Positions 36,476-46,066 of a stretch of DNA of 64,000 nucleotides are shown in pieces. The position numbers were made by a program, and so were the translations under genes. Position 1 is the first letter of the stretch. Each line of letters begins with the position of its first letter. Source of the stretch: Rhizobium subbaraonis (GTDB taxonomy: Bacteria; Pseudomonadota; Alphaproteobacteria; Rhizobiales; Rhizobiaceae); contig NZ_OBQD01000002.1 of NCBI RefSeq assembly GCF_900220975.1, positions 310,001 through 374,000 on the forward strand. The letters run 5' to 3'. The notes beneath the pieces were generated by a model. The model was not told where the DNA came from and ran no database searches. It saw nothing but the letters and a program-made list of their open reading frames with translations.

Positions 36476-36920
36476 CCGGCTACAGGCTTCACCCGGCGTT
36501 CTGCGCCGATCAGGCCGCGCGACCGGAGCGTCCGCGCGACGCCCGGTCGGGCAGATCGCTCGTCGGCGCATCCATCAGGGAAGCAAGGCAGGCACGCATG
36601 CGCCGCCACCACCCACAATTTTGGTGGAAGCGGGAACAATTGAACGGGCGGTTAAGATATTGATTTAATGCGGATGGCGCCAGGTTATGAAAGAGAATCG
36701 GGCAATCACTTTCTCTACCAACTGTTAACCATAATCGGGGCAGCCCAAAATAGGTGGTCTTAGAGCCGCAGGCCGGCGCGACGGTATGTTGAAGCCGCGC
36801 TCGGGGAGCACCACGCCCTCCCCTCTCAGGCCGACACCGCGCCCCAAAGAGGCCCGCTTGGAGGGAGGCAGGCGCGGAAGAGGCAGGGAAACCCGCCTCT
36901 CCTCGTCGTCGAGCGTAAGC
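36476..36920. other. Convergent intergenic region between the RLP and aldolase genes
   Basis: A 445-base stretch without a supported gene. The left part is GC-rich, the middle (36610-36780) is more AT-rich, and no open frame has a ribosome site or recognisable product. A stem of GAGGC-A-GGG with CCC-GCCTC (36880-36899), loop AAA, may help end transcription of the aldolase gene on the minus strand; there is no clear T-run. Confidence 0.5.
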
Positions 36921-37967
36921 TTACTTTGCTGACGCGTAGAACTTTGCCATATCCGGAAGCCGCTTCACGCGGATCTTGGAGGCCTTGCCGGCCGTCCGGA
37001 AAGCCTCGAAGCGTTCCTTGCAAACTTCCGCCATCAGCGCGGTCGCAGGCTTCAGGTAGTTGCGCGGGTCGAAATTCTCCGGGGCCTCGGCAAAGCTCTT
37101 GCGGATCGTGCCCGTCATCGCCAGGCGCAGGTCCGTATCGATGTTCACCTTGCGCACGCCGAGAGGGATCGCCTTCTGGATCTCCGAGACCGGCACGCCC
37201 CAGGTCGGCTTCATCTGGCCGCCATAGCTATTGAACAGGTCCTGAAGCTCCTTCGGAACGGAAGACGATCCGTGCATGACGAGATGCGTGTTCGGCAGCT
37301 TCTTGTTGATCCTGGCGATCGTCTCGATCGAGAGGATCTCGCCGTCCGGCTCGCGGGTGAACTTGTAGGCGCCGTGGCTGGTGCCGATGGCGACGGCCAG
37401 AGCATCCACACCGGTCTTGCTGACGAAGTCCAGTGCCTGGTCCGGGTCGGTCAGCAGTTCCTCACGCGACAGCTTTCCCTCAAAGCCGTGGCCGTCTTCC
37501 TTGTCGCCGGCACCGGTCTCGAGGTTGCCGAGACATCCAAGCTCGCCCTCCACGGAGACGCCGGCCGCATGAGCGATTTTCACCACTTCGGCGGTAACGT
37601 CGACGTTGTATTCGTAGCTTGCCACGGTCTTCCCGTCGGCCAGCAGCGATCCGTCCATCATCACCGACGTGAAGCCGTTAGTGATGGCCGAGATGCAGGT
37701 CGAAGGCTGATCGCCGTGGTCGAGGTGAAGGCAGACAGGAATATGCGGATATTCTTCGGCAGCACCGAGGATCAGGTGACGCAGGAAGGCGTCACCGGCA
37801 TAGGCGCGCGCACCGCGGCTTGCCTGAAGGATCACCGGCGAATCGGTCGCGTCGGCGGCGCGCATCACGGCCTGGATGTATTCAAGGTTATTCACGTTGA
37901 ACGCAGGCAGCGCGTAATCGTTCTCCGCAGCATGATCGAGCAACTGCCGCATTGTAATCAACGCCAT
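36921..37967 (-). CDS. fba: Fructose-bisphosphate aldolase class II (Calvin-type)
   Basis: Zinc-dependent aldolase joining dihydroxyacetone phosphate and glyceraldehyde 3-phosphate, or cleaving fructose/sedoheptulose bisphosphates. The 348-residue product starts at 37967 ([10 protein letters not shown]) behind [14 protein letters not shown] (zinc and catalytic Asp), [25 protein letters not shown] and NIDTDLRLA are all present in order. The length matches the CbbA subtype found with Calvin or heterotrophic glycolysis genes. It stands alone, with two AATCGATT boxes upstream. It could use the DHAP released by the aldolases of locus A or the DHA kinases of the right end. Confidence 0.93.
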   Translation of the reverse strand: MALITMRQLLDHAAENDYALPAFNVNNLEYIQAVMRAADATDSPVILQASRGARAYAGDAFLRHLILGAAEEYPHIPVCLHLDHGDQPSTCISAITNGFTSVMMDGSLLADGKTVASYEYNVDVTAEVVKIAHAAGVSVEGELGCLGNLETGAGDKEDGHGFEGKLSREELLTDPDQALDFVSKTGVDALAVAIGTSHGAYKFTREPDGEILSIETIARINKKLPNTHLVMHGSSSVPKELQDLFNSYGGQMKPTWGVPVSEIQKAIPLGVRKVNIDTDLRLAMTGTIRKSFAEAPENFDPRNYLKPATALMAEVCKERFEAFRTAGKASKIRVKRLPDMAKFYASAK

Positions 37968-38067
37968 TCCGTATCTCCCTTTTCCAGTCGGATTACCATG
38001 ATGCTTGGCACTAATCACAGAAGCGACGGGCCACGCAACAGCCCCACCGGCAAAACAGTTTAACCCA

Positions 38068-38095
38068 AATCGATTGAAACGATATCAAATCGATT
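38068..38095. promoter_or_regulatory. Paired AATCGATT boxes upstream of fba
   Basis: Two identical 8-base palindromes AATCGATT occur at 38068-38075 and 38088-38095, 20 bases apart (about two helical turns), in an AT-rich stretch 101 bases upstream of the fba start. The spacing suits a regulator binding one face of the DNA. The cognate protein is unknown. Confidence 0.4.
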
Positions 38096-38350
38096 AGTAA
38101 GAAAATTCAAGGCCTTGGTATCCACATGAAGACACATGCCTGTCGCAATTCGGACGTGTCGCTCATCGAGGCGGCGCCCGGAGGCAACGATGTGAAGGTC
38201 ATTTACAGCCCGATCGGCCATTTGCGCGGCCCTTGGTGTTACAGTTGATACGCCGTAGAATTTTTCGCTTTATTTTCAGTGGAATAGGGGCGTTTTACAG
38301 ACTCAGCCCTTGTGCCGCGCGGCGGAATCGGACTCACGGCCTGCCGCAAC

Positions 38351-38375
38351 CGGGCGAGGAGGGGCTCCTCGCCCG
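38351..38375 (-). terminator. Strong hairpin immediately after repB
   Basis: Ten-base perfect arms CGGGCGAGGA and TCCTCGCCCG with a 5-base loop lie 7 bases downstream of the repB stop. No T-run follows on the minus strand, so termination efficiency is uncertain. Its position suggests that repAB forms a complete transcription unit without repC. Confidence 0.55.
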
Positions 38376-38382
38376 CAGACCT

Positions 38383-39414
38383 TTAGCCGCGCTCCTGTTC
38401 GAAGCGCGTCACGAGTGACGGTAGCTCCCGTGCCAGCCATTCCGCAAAGCCCGGATTCTGACGCTCGTCAACCGCGAAACGGGTCACCTGTCCCGCCCGT
38501 TCGATTGCAACGGCCTCCTGCCCTGCCCCGCCCTTGATAATGCTCCTCGCGGGCGCAGGCTTCTCCTTCGCGTCCAGCAGCGACAGCAGCATCGAGAAGC
38601 GTGCATCGCTGTCTGCGGCGAGCCACTTTTCGGAAGACATCAGCCCATTGGCCGCCGAGGAACGCGCGGCCGGAAGCTTGCGGTCGACAAAATGCGCAGC
38701 AAGCTTTTCCCATTTCGGGCGGCCGGTCTTGGGTGCAGGTCCGATCTTGCGAACGATCTCCATCGACAGGTTGCTAGCCAGCGACGTCAGGATCGAGATG
38801 TAGGCCAAGCCCTTGTCCTCGCTGCGGCCCAGGGCGGCCGCGATCGTCTGGCGGTCGAAGCTGCGCTCCTTCAGCTCCTGTGCAAACAGCGCCTGCTCGA
38901 TGAAGGACAGATCCTTGCGTTCGCTGTTCTCCTTGCCCTGCGCAATAACCAGCGCGTCGTCCGAAAGCGGTCGGACGATCGCCTTCACTGCACGGTTCAA
39001 CTGGCCCGCAGCCTTCCATCGGCGATGGCCGTAGGCAATCTGGTAGCGACCGTTCGCAACCGGATGCGGACGGACGAGGATCGGCACCTGCTGCCCATGC
39101 TCGTCGATGCTGCGCACGAGATCGGCGAGACCGGGGTCGACCTGATCCTCCATCCGATCGCGCACGAAGGACGGCTCGATCTGATCCGGCGCAATCTCCA
39201 CCACCGCCTCGGAAGCGGCAAGCTGGTCGCGGAGGCGCGTATTCTCGTCTTCGATCGCCGAAAAGGAGTCCTGCATCGACCGCACGGCGCCGGAGGATAC
39301 GCGACGGCCGGCCTGCGACAGCGGGGAGGGCGCCACAGTAGCGGCAAGCTCCTCGGGATTGATGCCGCCGAACATGGCTTTCATTCTTTTGGAGCGATCA
39401 CTGGCGCTGTTCAT
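38383..39414 (-). CDS. repB: RepB-type (ParB-family) partitioning protein
   Basis: Centromere-binding partition protein of 343 residues. The N-terminal MNSASDRSKRMKAMFGGINP resembles the RepA-contact region of RepB proteins. A ParB nuclease-like domain follows, with VPILVRPHP and the AYGHRRWKAA motif near residue 130. It then has a helix-turn-helix region (QTIAAALGRSEDKGLAYISILTSL) and a RepB C-terminal domain. It overlaps repA by 4 bases. A repC gene, which would follow in a complete repABC replicon, is absent. No clear parS 16-mer of the known rhizobial type was spotted nearby. Confidence 0.92.
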   Translation of the reverse strand: MNSASDRSKRMKAMFGGINPEELAATVAPSPLSQAGRRVSSGAVRSMQDSFSAIEDENTRLRDQLAASEAVVEIAPDQIEPSFVRDRMEDQVDPGLADLVRSIDEHGQQVPILVRPHPVANGRYQIAYGHRRWKAAGQLNRAVKAIVRPLSDDALVIAQGKENSERKDLSFIEQALFAQELKERSFDRQTIAAALGRSEDKGLAYISILTSLASNLSMEIVRKIGPAPKTGRPKWEKLAAHFVDRKLPAARSSAANGLMSSEKWLAADSDARFSMLLSLLDAKEKPAPARSIIKGGAGQEAVAIERAGQVTRFAVDERQNPGFAEWLARELPSLVTRFEQERG

Positions 39415-40628
39415 TTGCGTCCCCAGACTGTCTTGATGTGACGGAAGATTTCGGCGTTGACGGCATCGACCGATTCGAGCGCACGGTTCAGCGTATCACG
39501 ACCGACGCTTCCGCGGGTCATCTCGTACAGGCTCTTCTTCTCCAGGCCCGCACTCGCGATCGCCGTCGTATCGACCACCGAAGCAGCCAGCACGTCCTGG
39601 CCGAACAGGGACCGCAGCAGCGCCACCACATTCACCTGCGGCACGTCATGCGGATTGTGGCGGGTCAGCACGTAACGGATGAAGTCGTGCTCCAGCGAGC
39701 CACCCGCGTCCTCGATGACGCCGAGCAAATCGCTCGTCATCGCGAGGAACTGGTTCATCGAAGCCACGTCGAGCATGGCGGGGTGGACGGTGATGAGGAG
39801 ACCGGTCGCCGCATAGAGTGCGCCCAGCGTCAGGTAGCCAAGCTGCGGCGGCGCGTCGATCAGCACGACGTCATAATTGTCCTCCACCTCCGCAAGCACC
39901 GTCTTCAGCCGGCGGAAGAACATGCCCTCGCCGCGCGAGAGGCCCTTGGCGATCGCCTGCGGGGTCTCGTGCTCGTACTCCATCAGCTCGAGGTTGCCCG
40001 GCACGATGTCGACGCCATCGAAATATGTCCTGCGAATGACCGCGGAGAGGGGAACGCGCTCGTTCTCGTCATAGCGGATCGCCGCATAGAGCGTCTGGTT
40101 GGCATCTACGTCGAATTCCGGCTGGTAGCCGAACATCGTCGAGAGCGACGCCTGCGGATCGAGATCGATCGCCAGGACGCGCAGCCCCTGCAGGGCAAGG
40201 TAGTGCGCCAGGTGCACCGTCGTGGTGGTCTTGGCCGATCCGCCCTTGAAGTTCGCAATCGCCAGCACCTGCAGCTTGTCGCCAGGGCGTCGGCGCGGAA
40301 GGAAATCCAGCCCCTCCGACGGACGACGATTGGCCAGGTAGGCGCGAATTTCGTTCAGCTGCGGCAGCGTGTAGACGCGGCGGCCGTTGTCCTGCCGGTC
40401 CGGAATCACCGCCTCGCCATCCAGCGACATCTGGCGCAGGGTGGATTCGGCAATGCCAAGCAAGGCGGCCGCATCCTTCGACGAAAACGTTCGGAGCGAT
40501 TTCATCGCCTCCGGGGGATACATCTGCTGGCGGAGGTTCTGCAGTTGAACTGAGAGGAGTTGCGAATGCCGCATAATCCGGTCAGCCGAGGAGGGCAGGT
40601 CGGGAGATTGTCTGAGAACGTTGTCCAT
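39411..40628 (-). CDS. repA: RepA-type (ParA-family) partitioning ATPase
   Basis: ParA ATPase of 405 residues, the typical RepA length. The start at 40628 (MDNVLRQSPD) is chosen on family length; the ribosome site is weak. An N-terminal MerR-like DNA-binding part (FSSKDAAALLGIAESTLRQM) indicates autoregulation. The deviant Walker A NFKGGSAKTTTT is near residue 124, and Walker A' and B blocks LRVLAIDLDPQAS and YDVVLIDAPPQLG follow. It is cotranscribed with repB. Together they form a partition system that may serve a chromosome or chromid rather than a self-replicating plasmid. Confidence 0.93.
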   Translation of the reverse strand: MDNVLRQSPDLPSSADRIMRHSQLLSVQLQNLRQQMYPPEAMKSLRTFSSKDAAALLGIAESTLRQMSLDGEAVIPDRQDNGRRVYTLPQLNEIRAYLANRRPSEGLDFLPRRRPGDKLQVLAIANFKGGSAKTTTTVHLAHYLALQGLRVLAIDLDPQASLSTMFGYQPEFDVDANQTLYAAIRYDENERVPLSAVIRRTYFDGVDIVPGNLELMEYEHETPQAIAKGLSRGEGMFFRRLKTVLAEVEDNYDVVLIDAPPQLGYLTLGALYAATGLLITVHPAMLDVASMNQFLAMTSDLLGVIEDAGGSLEHDFIRYVLTRHNPHDVPQVNVVALLRSLFGQDVLAASVVDTTAIASAGLEKKSLYEMTRGSVGRDTLNRALESVDAVNAEIFRHIKTVWGRK

Positions 40629-40995
40629 GATTGTCCGACGGTTAATTGAGGAAAGTCGGGAAAATTCCGTCGCGACCGTTTTCAACTGATTTGCGCGTCT
40701 GGTCAAACAGTTTATCGTTAACGAAAAGTAAAGAGCGCGTTCAACGCGGTCCGAACAAAAGGGGAACACCCAAGTGCCAGAAGGGGAGGGGAGAAACAAG
40801 CTGGCTGCCTGCCAGCACGCATCGTCATTGAGACAAGTCGAGCTTCGCCGTTCACATCGACCGCCGCGCGACCGCCAGCGGCACAAAACATGTGCAGCAA
40901 GTGCCGCCAAGCGCAGGCACGAAAGAGGGGAGGGACGGCGAAGTGTTGCCTTCCGCCACCCGCCGAGGAACAGGCCCTCCAGCGGGTGCCCGTCA
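40629..40995. other. repAB upstream region
   Basis: A 367-base gap between the repA start and the end of the AI-2E-family gene. The first 110 bases are AT-rich and should hold the repAB promoter. A perfect 10-base palindrome TCGTTAACGA lies at 40715-40724, a candidate RepA operator or partition site. The remainder is GC-rich; short open frames on both strands there look like chance frames. Confidence 0.5.
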
Positions 40996-42948
40996 TCATC
41001 GGAGGCTAACCACCTTCGCGCGTTCCGGCACCAGCCGCTTCCTGCTGCGGATCTTCTCCGGCGGCGCCAGCGGGACCGCAGGTGCCTGCGTCAGCGCTGC
41101 AATTGCCGCCTCCGTCATCCCGGCGCAGAGGAAGTCAGCGTCAAGCGCGATACCTGACGGCACTGCGCCAGCGGAACCTTTCGCCTTCTGTTCGTCGGCC
41201 TCACTCCACATCACCACGCCGACGCGCAGGCCCGCGCTGATCCGCTTGAAGCGACGCACCGCGAAACGCGCCTGCCGCGTCGATTCCCGATTGAGGTAGC
41301 AAAGCACGATCGTGTCGAGATCGGCAACCGGCAGGGCCCGAATGTGGGAGGGGTCGATCTGGCGGAAGCTCTCCGCCTTCGCATCCGCCCCTTCCACGCA
41401 AAGTACCTGCGCCAGCATGGCCGCCGTCACGTCATCGAGGTCGCCGCGGCCGCCGACGCAGAGAATGCGAGCCCCCTTGCCGGAGAGCGCCTCGGCGCCC
41501 GTGTCGCCCGTCTCGTCGTCGGTCAGCACGCTCTCGCCGTCATCGTCGTCCGCCTCCTGCGCGGCAATGTCTCCCATGTTGGCCACGAGCGCCATGGCGC
41601 TTTCGGCCAGCCGCAGGCGCTGCTCCTCGCTCATCACGCCACGGGCACGGTCGCGCTCCGCCAGGATCAGCGCGGGAATGGCGACCTTGTCGTAGTAGTC
41701 GATGAGGTAGTCCTCTTCGAGCATCTCTTCGGCCTGGTCCGTGGCCTCATCCGGATCACCCGCGAGCAGCCGCTGGTAGAGGCGCGCATGCGGCGCGAGC
41801 ACCGGGTCACTGCCGAAGAGCACCTGCAGGAAGCCGAATTGCGGAACATGCGTGCCGAGAACCACCAGGCAGACGGTCAAAGGCGTCGACAGATCCAGCC
41901 CCACCGGGCCCCAGATCCACGCCCAGAAGATCGCAGACACGATGATCGCAAGCGGCGACAGACCGGTCTTCGAGCCATAGAGGGTCGGCTCGACGACATT
42001 GTTGATCACAAGTTCCATGACCACGAAAAGAAGCGCCGTCCACACCAGCATCGACCAACCGGGATCGACGGCAACGGCCAGAAACAGCGGCAAGATCATC
42101 GCGATGATCGGCCCGATATAGGGGACGAACCGGAATATGATGGCGAGGAGGCCCCATAGAATCGCATTCGGAATTCCGATCAGCCAGAGGCCTATCGCCA
42201 CCGGAACGCCGTAGAGCACGTTCACGACGAGCTGCATGAGCAGGTAATGTCCGACGCGCGTGCCCGCATCCTCCAGCGCCTCGGTCGTCCGGTGAAGATC
42301 GCCATAGCCCACAAGCCGGATGAACCGGTCGCGCAAGTCCTCGCGCTCCAGCAGCATGAAGATAACGACGACAATAACGAGGCCGGCCATCGCAACTGGC
42401 GCAATCAGCGGAGCGATCAAATTCGTCAAGACCTGGATCGGGTGATCGGGCGCGTAGATCTCGACCAGCACCGGCTCCGCGCGCGTGGCCGCCTCACCGT
42501 CCGGCGCCGCCGTTTCCGACCGGCTCATCTCCCGGCTGATCCGCTCGAAGATCGCTGAAAGCCGTCCCACTATTCCGGTGCCTGAACCGGCCTCGCGCAT
42601 CGCCTCGATCTTCGTCACGACATTGGACTGGTAGGCCGGTATGTTGCGCGCCAGATTGGTCACCTGAAGGGCGATGACAAGGCTGACGACAGCAATCAGC
42701 GAAAACGCCATGAGCGCTGTCGATATCACAGCAAGCAGGCGCGGGAACCCAGCCCTGCGCAGGGCGGTGGCGACCGGCGCCAGAGCGAAGGTGAGAAGAA
42801 GCGCAATCGCGATCGGCAGGAAGACATCGCGCGCGAGATAGAGCATCGCCACGCCGCCGACGAAAGTCAGGAGCGTCGGCATGTTGGGCCGCGCCCCCTG
42901 CAGGCTCGGCACCTCCAGATTGCGGTATGCGTTTGTTCCGTCTGCCAT
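40996..42948 (-). CDS. AI-2E family transporter with long C-terminal extension
   Basis: Membrane protein of 650 residues starting at 42948 behind GGAGGG. The first 380 residues form the AI-2E family core, with about seven to eight hydrophobic helices and a FRFVPYIGPIIAMILPLFLA block typical of the family. Most relatives end near residue 350-400. Here a further 250 soluble residues follow: a helical linker, an acidic stretch (AQEADDDDGES), then an alternating beta/alpha segment ARILCVGGRGDLDDVTAAML resembling a Rossmann-like domain. Substrate unknown; family members export varied small molecules or sodium. Confidence 0.8.
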   Translation of the reverse strand: MADGTNAYRNLEVPSLQGARPNMPTLLTFVGGVAMLYLARDVFLPIAIALLLTFALAPVATALRRAGFPRLLAVISTALMAFSLIAVVSLVIALQVTNLARNIPAYQSNVVTKIEAMREAGSGTGIVGRLSAIFERISREMSRSETAAPDGEAATRAEPVLVEIYAPDHPIQVLTNLIAPLIAPVAMAGLVIVVVIFMLLEREDLRDRFIRLVGYGDLHRTTEALEDAGTRVGHYLLMQLVVNVLYGVPVAIGLWLIGIPNAILWGLLAIIFRFVPYIGPIIAMILPLFLAVAVDPGWSMLVWTALLFVVMELVINNVVEPTLYGSKTGLSPLAIIVSAIFWAWIWGPVGLDLSTPLTVCLVVLGTHVPQFGFLQVLFGSDPVLAPHARLYQRLLAGDPDEATDQAEEMLEEDYLIDYYDKVAIPALILAERDRARGVMSEEQRLRLAESAMALVANMGDIAAQEADDDDGESVLTDDETGDTGAEALSGKGARILCVGGRGDLDDVTAAMLAQVLCVEGADAKAESFRQIDPSHIRALPVADLDTIVLCYLNRESTRQARFAVRRFKRISAGLRVGVVMWSEADEQKAKGSAGAVPSGIALDADFLCAGMTEAAIAALTQAPAVPLAPPEKIRSRKRLVPERAKVVSLR

Positions 42949-43165
42949 GCGGCGCCCTCCGTTCCACGAGCAAATAGAACGACAGGCGCAGCAGGCAAGC
43001 AGGGACCCGCGCATTTGGCTGTAGCGCCGACCCCGGGGCAGAAGAGCTGGGAGCCAGCACGCAGGCCGGCGCACCGGATACCGCGCCTTGAGCGACGAAC
43101 GGCCGCCCGACCGTCCTCAACCCTCATGCGGGGAAGGCCGAAGTACCAGCGCGGGACAGTCCGGT

Positions 43166-45031
43166 CTATCCCGGCAAGGGAATGGTTCTCGTGGCATAGG
43201 CGCCGAGCACGACTTGGGGCCCATCCGTTCCCGCCTCACGCTGAAACGCGCGGAGTTCAACAGTCTGCTCGCGTGGGGTGAGATTGACCAGCAGAAGGCG
43301 CGAGCCACCGTCAGACTGCGCGATCATCGCCTGTACGTCCGACGGCGCCGACGACCGGCATTGCTGCCAGGGCCGTGCGGCAAGCTCAGACAACATCTTC
43401 ACCGTTCGAAACAGCGGCCGCGTCGCTCCAGCCGGCATCGGCTCGCCATCCTGCGCGACGAGGCCGAACGAGCCGGTGAGCGCGGAAAGCGTGAGGCATT
43501 CCAGATCGGCATCCAGCACCCCGATCGCATAACCCAGTGCGAAGGCTTCCGCGAACATCCCATTATGCCTGGGGTCGCGGTTCGCCATGGGGACACGCCC
43601 GAGACGCGGATTATCCATCGTCCGGCTGCCGTAGGGGTTCTGGCGCATCGGAATGGTCGATGGCCCAATCCGGTAAGGCTTGTCGCCGTAGATCGCTCTT
43701 ACCGAGCGGGTGATGAAGGGCAGCGCCTCCAGCGTCTGCATCACGCTCAGGTCGTCGGCTGCGTGCACGATCGGATTTGTGCAGTGGGAGACGAAGGAAA
43801 GGGCTTCAGCGGGCACCCGCTTGCGGTTCAGCTCGGTAAAATAGCTGAGCATGCCGCCGCCGACGCGGATGTCGGGGAATGCGGCATGCGCCGCCGCGTA
43901 GAGCTCTTCGAGGGGAGGGCACTCGGGCCATTTGCTGCCCGGCGGCGTCGACTGCCGATCGGCGGCAGGCGAAATCAGGATCGCGTCAGGCCGGAAGCCG
44001 GCTTCCCGCATCTGCCGTGCGATCTCTGCAGTCTCGGTGGCCGGCGTTGCCCGGCAGGGGAGGGCTATTTCCAGCGTCTTCCGGCCGCCGTGAATGCCGG
44101 CAACAGCAGCAAAATCGGATAGTGCGGTTCTGCCGTGTCCGGCAGCGGGATCGAAATGGAACAGCAACTCCTGCGGAGCGATCTCCGCCAGGAGCGCATG
44201 GGCGGCAAGCGTCGTGCGCGCTTCCTCCGGGGTCACGACCAGACCGATCGCAGGCATTCGGCCGGTCCGTTCACCCGCTTCGACGACAACGGCTCCGGCG
44301 GCCTGCTCCGCCACCGGGACGGTCGCCGCACGCCTGTCTTTGATGGCCAGCACGATCCGCTGGCGCACGGTATCACCCGCGTCAATTCTGTAGGGCCACG
44401 GCAGGGCGAGCGGCCGGACATAGGTCTTGTAGGACGCGTCGGACCAGTTGCGCTGGTCTTCCATCTCGAACGTATCCCCCTCCATCCGGCATTCCGCCGA
44501 AACACCGGCAACCACGGTATGCGTGATCGCGCGCATGTCCTTGAAGGGCTGCCACGGCTCGATGAGATCGGGGAAGCGGGTTTCGTCACGCCTGCCGTCG
44601 ACGTGCTCGACGACAACGGGGCTGCCTGCAACGCCAATGATCGGATGCAGGATGCAGAAGCCGCAACGGTTCGTCTCGAACCCGGTCGGAGAGGTTGCCT
44701 CTGCCTCGAAGGTCAGCTCACTTTCGCTGGCGACAATGCGCACGTCGATCGACAGCTTCGTGCCCTCCGGACCATCGCATTGCGCGCGATAGGTGACGGT
44801 GAAGCCGCCCTCCGATCGGGCGATCGAAAGATCCTCGATCCCGGGGCTGTAGGTTCCCCAATCGGGATCGCGCACGAGATAGGAAACCGCGCGCAGGACC
44901 TCGACGCCGCCATAGGTTATGGTGCGGAGATTGCCGTCCGCGAGATCGGCTGCAAGCCGCCCCGCCGCAAGCCGTACCGCAGGCTTTTCCGCCTCCTTCG
45001 TGCCGTAGAGCTGGAACGGATCTGCGTTCAT
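43166..45031 (-). CDS. apnL: D-apionate lactonase (ApnL-like)
   Basis: Large protein of 621 residues that in the described D-apiose pathway hydrolyses D-apionolactone to D-apionate. The function is assigned from gene context and length, since I recognise no catalytic motif with certainty. The N-terminal half is beta-rich, with GNLRTITYGGVEVLRAVSYL and a FCILHPIIG block. The C-terminal half resembles a barrel domain (AILISPAADRQS, ALSFVSHCTNPIVHAADD). It overlaps apsD by 4 bases and is the last gene of the operon. A glycosidase-like role is the alternative. Confidence 0.75.
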   Translation of the reverse strand: MNADPFQLYGTKEAEKPAVRLAAGRLAADLADGNLRTITYGGVEVLRAVSYLVRDPDWGTYSPGIEDLSIARSEGGFTVTYRAQCDGPEGTKLSIDVRIVASESELTFEAEATSPTGFETNRCGFCILHPIIGVAGSPVVVEHVDGRRDETRFPDLIEPWQPFKDMRAITHTVVAGVSAECRMEGDTFEMEDQRNWSDASYKTYVRPLALPWPYRIDAGDTVRQRIVLAIKDRRAATVPVAEQAAGAVVVEAGERTGRMPAIGLVVTPEEARTTLAAHALLAEIAPQELLFHFDPAAGHGRTALSDFAAVAGIHGGRKTLEIALPCRATPATETAEIARQMREAGFRPDAILISPAADRQSTPPGSKWPECPPLEELYAAAHAAFPDIRVGGGMLSYFTELNRKRVPAEALSFVSHCTNPIVHAADDLSVMQTLEALPFITRSVRAIYGDKPYRIGPSTIPMRQNPYGSRTMDNPRLGRVPMANRDPRHNGMFAEAFALGYAIGVLDADLECLTLSALTGSFGLVAQDGEPMPAGATRPLFRTVKMLSELAARPWQQCRSSAPSDVQAMIAQSDGGSRLLLVNLTPREQTVELRAFQREAGTDGPQVVLGAYATRTIPLPG

Positions 45032-46062
45032 TTCAGCATCGCTTCGATATCGACCGCACCGCCCGAAGCAGCGCTCTCATAGGCCGCCTCAACCAGCGCA
45101 AAGGTCTTGAGATTGTCCGCCCCGGAAGTGGAGGTTTCGCCGCCGTTTCTCAGGCGTTCGGCCCAGTGCTGCTGGATCGCAAAGACGCTCTCCTGGATGT
45201 TGTGCCAGGGCCGCGAGGCCCAGGAGAGAAGCTGCGGCGAAACATCGTAAGCGGTCGTCCCGTCCGCATTGGTGATCTCCAGCCGGTAGCCCTGCGACAA
45301 CCGTATCGTCCCGTCTGTGCCGTCGAGCTCAACGAGCGTTTCGGGGAAGGGCTCCGTGCCGAGTTTCGTCGCATAGCTGACGTCGACGATGGAGGTTGCG
45401 CCGTTTTCGTGGTCGAGCAGGATGGTCGCCACGTCCTCGCCCTTGATCTTCGGGTTGACCCGCCGCGTCCGCGCCGTCAGGCGCGTTACGTCGCCGAGGA
45501 TGTAGCGGGCGATGTCGAGCGTATGGATGCCGAGATCCTCGATGATGAAGCGCTCGCCTTCGGCGAGATAGGGCTGACCGGAAAAGACGTCAAAGCCGGA
45601 GCGGAATGAAAAGCGGCCCCAGAACGGAGTGCCGATCGCACCAGCGTCGAGCGCCTTGCGTACCGCCTGGATCGGCGTCTGCCAGCGGAAGTTCTCATGC
45701 ACCATCAGCGGCACCCCCGCAGCCTTGCAGGCGGCGACCATCGCCTTTGCATCGGTCAGCGTCTTGGCGAACGGCTTCTGGCAGATCGCCGCAATCCTGT
45801 GCGCCGCAGCCATCTCCACCAGCGCGCGGTGGCTGTGGACGGTGGTGGCGATATCGACGAAGTCGAAGCCGCCATCGCCGAACATCTCGGCCGCGTCGCT
45901 GTAGCGACGCTCGATGCCGAACTGGTCGCCGACGAGCTTCAGCCGTTCGGGATCGCGATCGCAGATCGCCACAATTTCCGTATCCGGGACATCGGTCCAG
46001 GCGTGCATCTGGTTGACGGCAAAGAAGCCGCAGCCGATGAGGGCACCACGTAGTCCTGCCAT
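45028..46062 (-). CDS. apsD: D-apiose dehydrogenase (ApsD-like), Gfo/Idh/MocA family
   Basis: NAD(P)-dependent sugar dehydrogenase of 344 residues; in the described pathway it oxidises D-apiose to the lactone. The N-terminal Rossmann fold starts GALIGCGFFAVNQMHAW. The family EKP motif is CQKPFAKT near residue 95, with the catalytic lysine kept, and the IEDLGIHTLDIARYILGD block near 175 provides the conserved histidine. It lies 4 bases after the permease gene. The family is broad, so the substrate call rests on linkage to apnL, apnO, oiaK and the RLP. Confidence 0.82.
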   Translation of the reverse strand: MAGLRGALIGCGFFAVNQMHAWTDVPDTEIVAICDRDPERLKLVGDQFGIERRYSDAAEMFGDGGFDFVDIATTVHSHRALVEMAAAHRIAAICQKPFAKTLTDAKAMVAACKAAGVPLMVHENFRWQTPIQAVRKALDAGAIGTPFWGRFSFRSGFDVFSGQPYLAEGERFIIEDLGIHTLDIARYILGDVTRLTARTRRVNPKIKGEDVATILLDHENGATSIVDVSYATKLGTEPFPETLVELDGTDGTIRLSQGYRLEITNADGTTAYDVSPQLLSWASRPWHNIQESVFAIQQHWAERLRNGGETSTSGADNLKTFALVEAAYESAASGGAVDIEAMLK

Positions 46063-46066
46063 GCGA

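Larger units (their letters stand above)
37968..38382. other. Intergenic region between fba and repB; no repC found
   Basis: Bases 37968-38382 hold no supported gene. The right edge carries a strong hairpin directly after repB (38351-38375), the centre is AT-rich, and the left part holds the candidate fba operator. In repABC plasmids repC starts within about 200 bases after repB; nothing resembling RepC is encoded here on either strand. Confidence 0.65.

Noticed and set aside
37968-38382. A degenerate repC or antisense ctRNA gene after repB
   Set aside because: No RepC-like peptide could be read in any frame. The hairpin after repB could belong to a ctRNA-like structure, but there is no supporting promoter or target.
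40500-40630. A parS site of the known 16-base rhizobial form near repA
   Set aside because: GTTCTGCAGTTGAAC within repA is 15 bases long and not symmetric enough to match the GTTNNCNGCNGNNAAC form.
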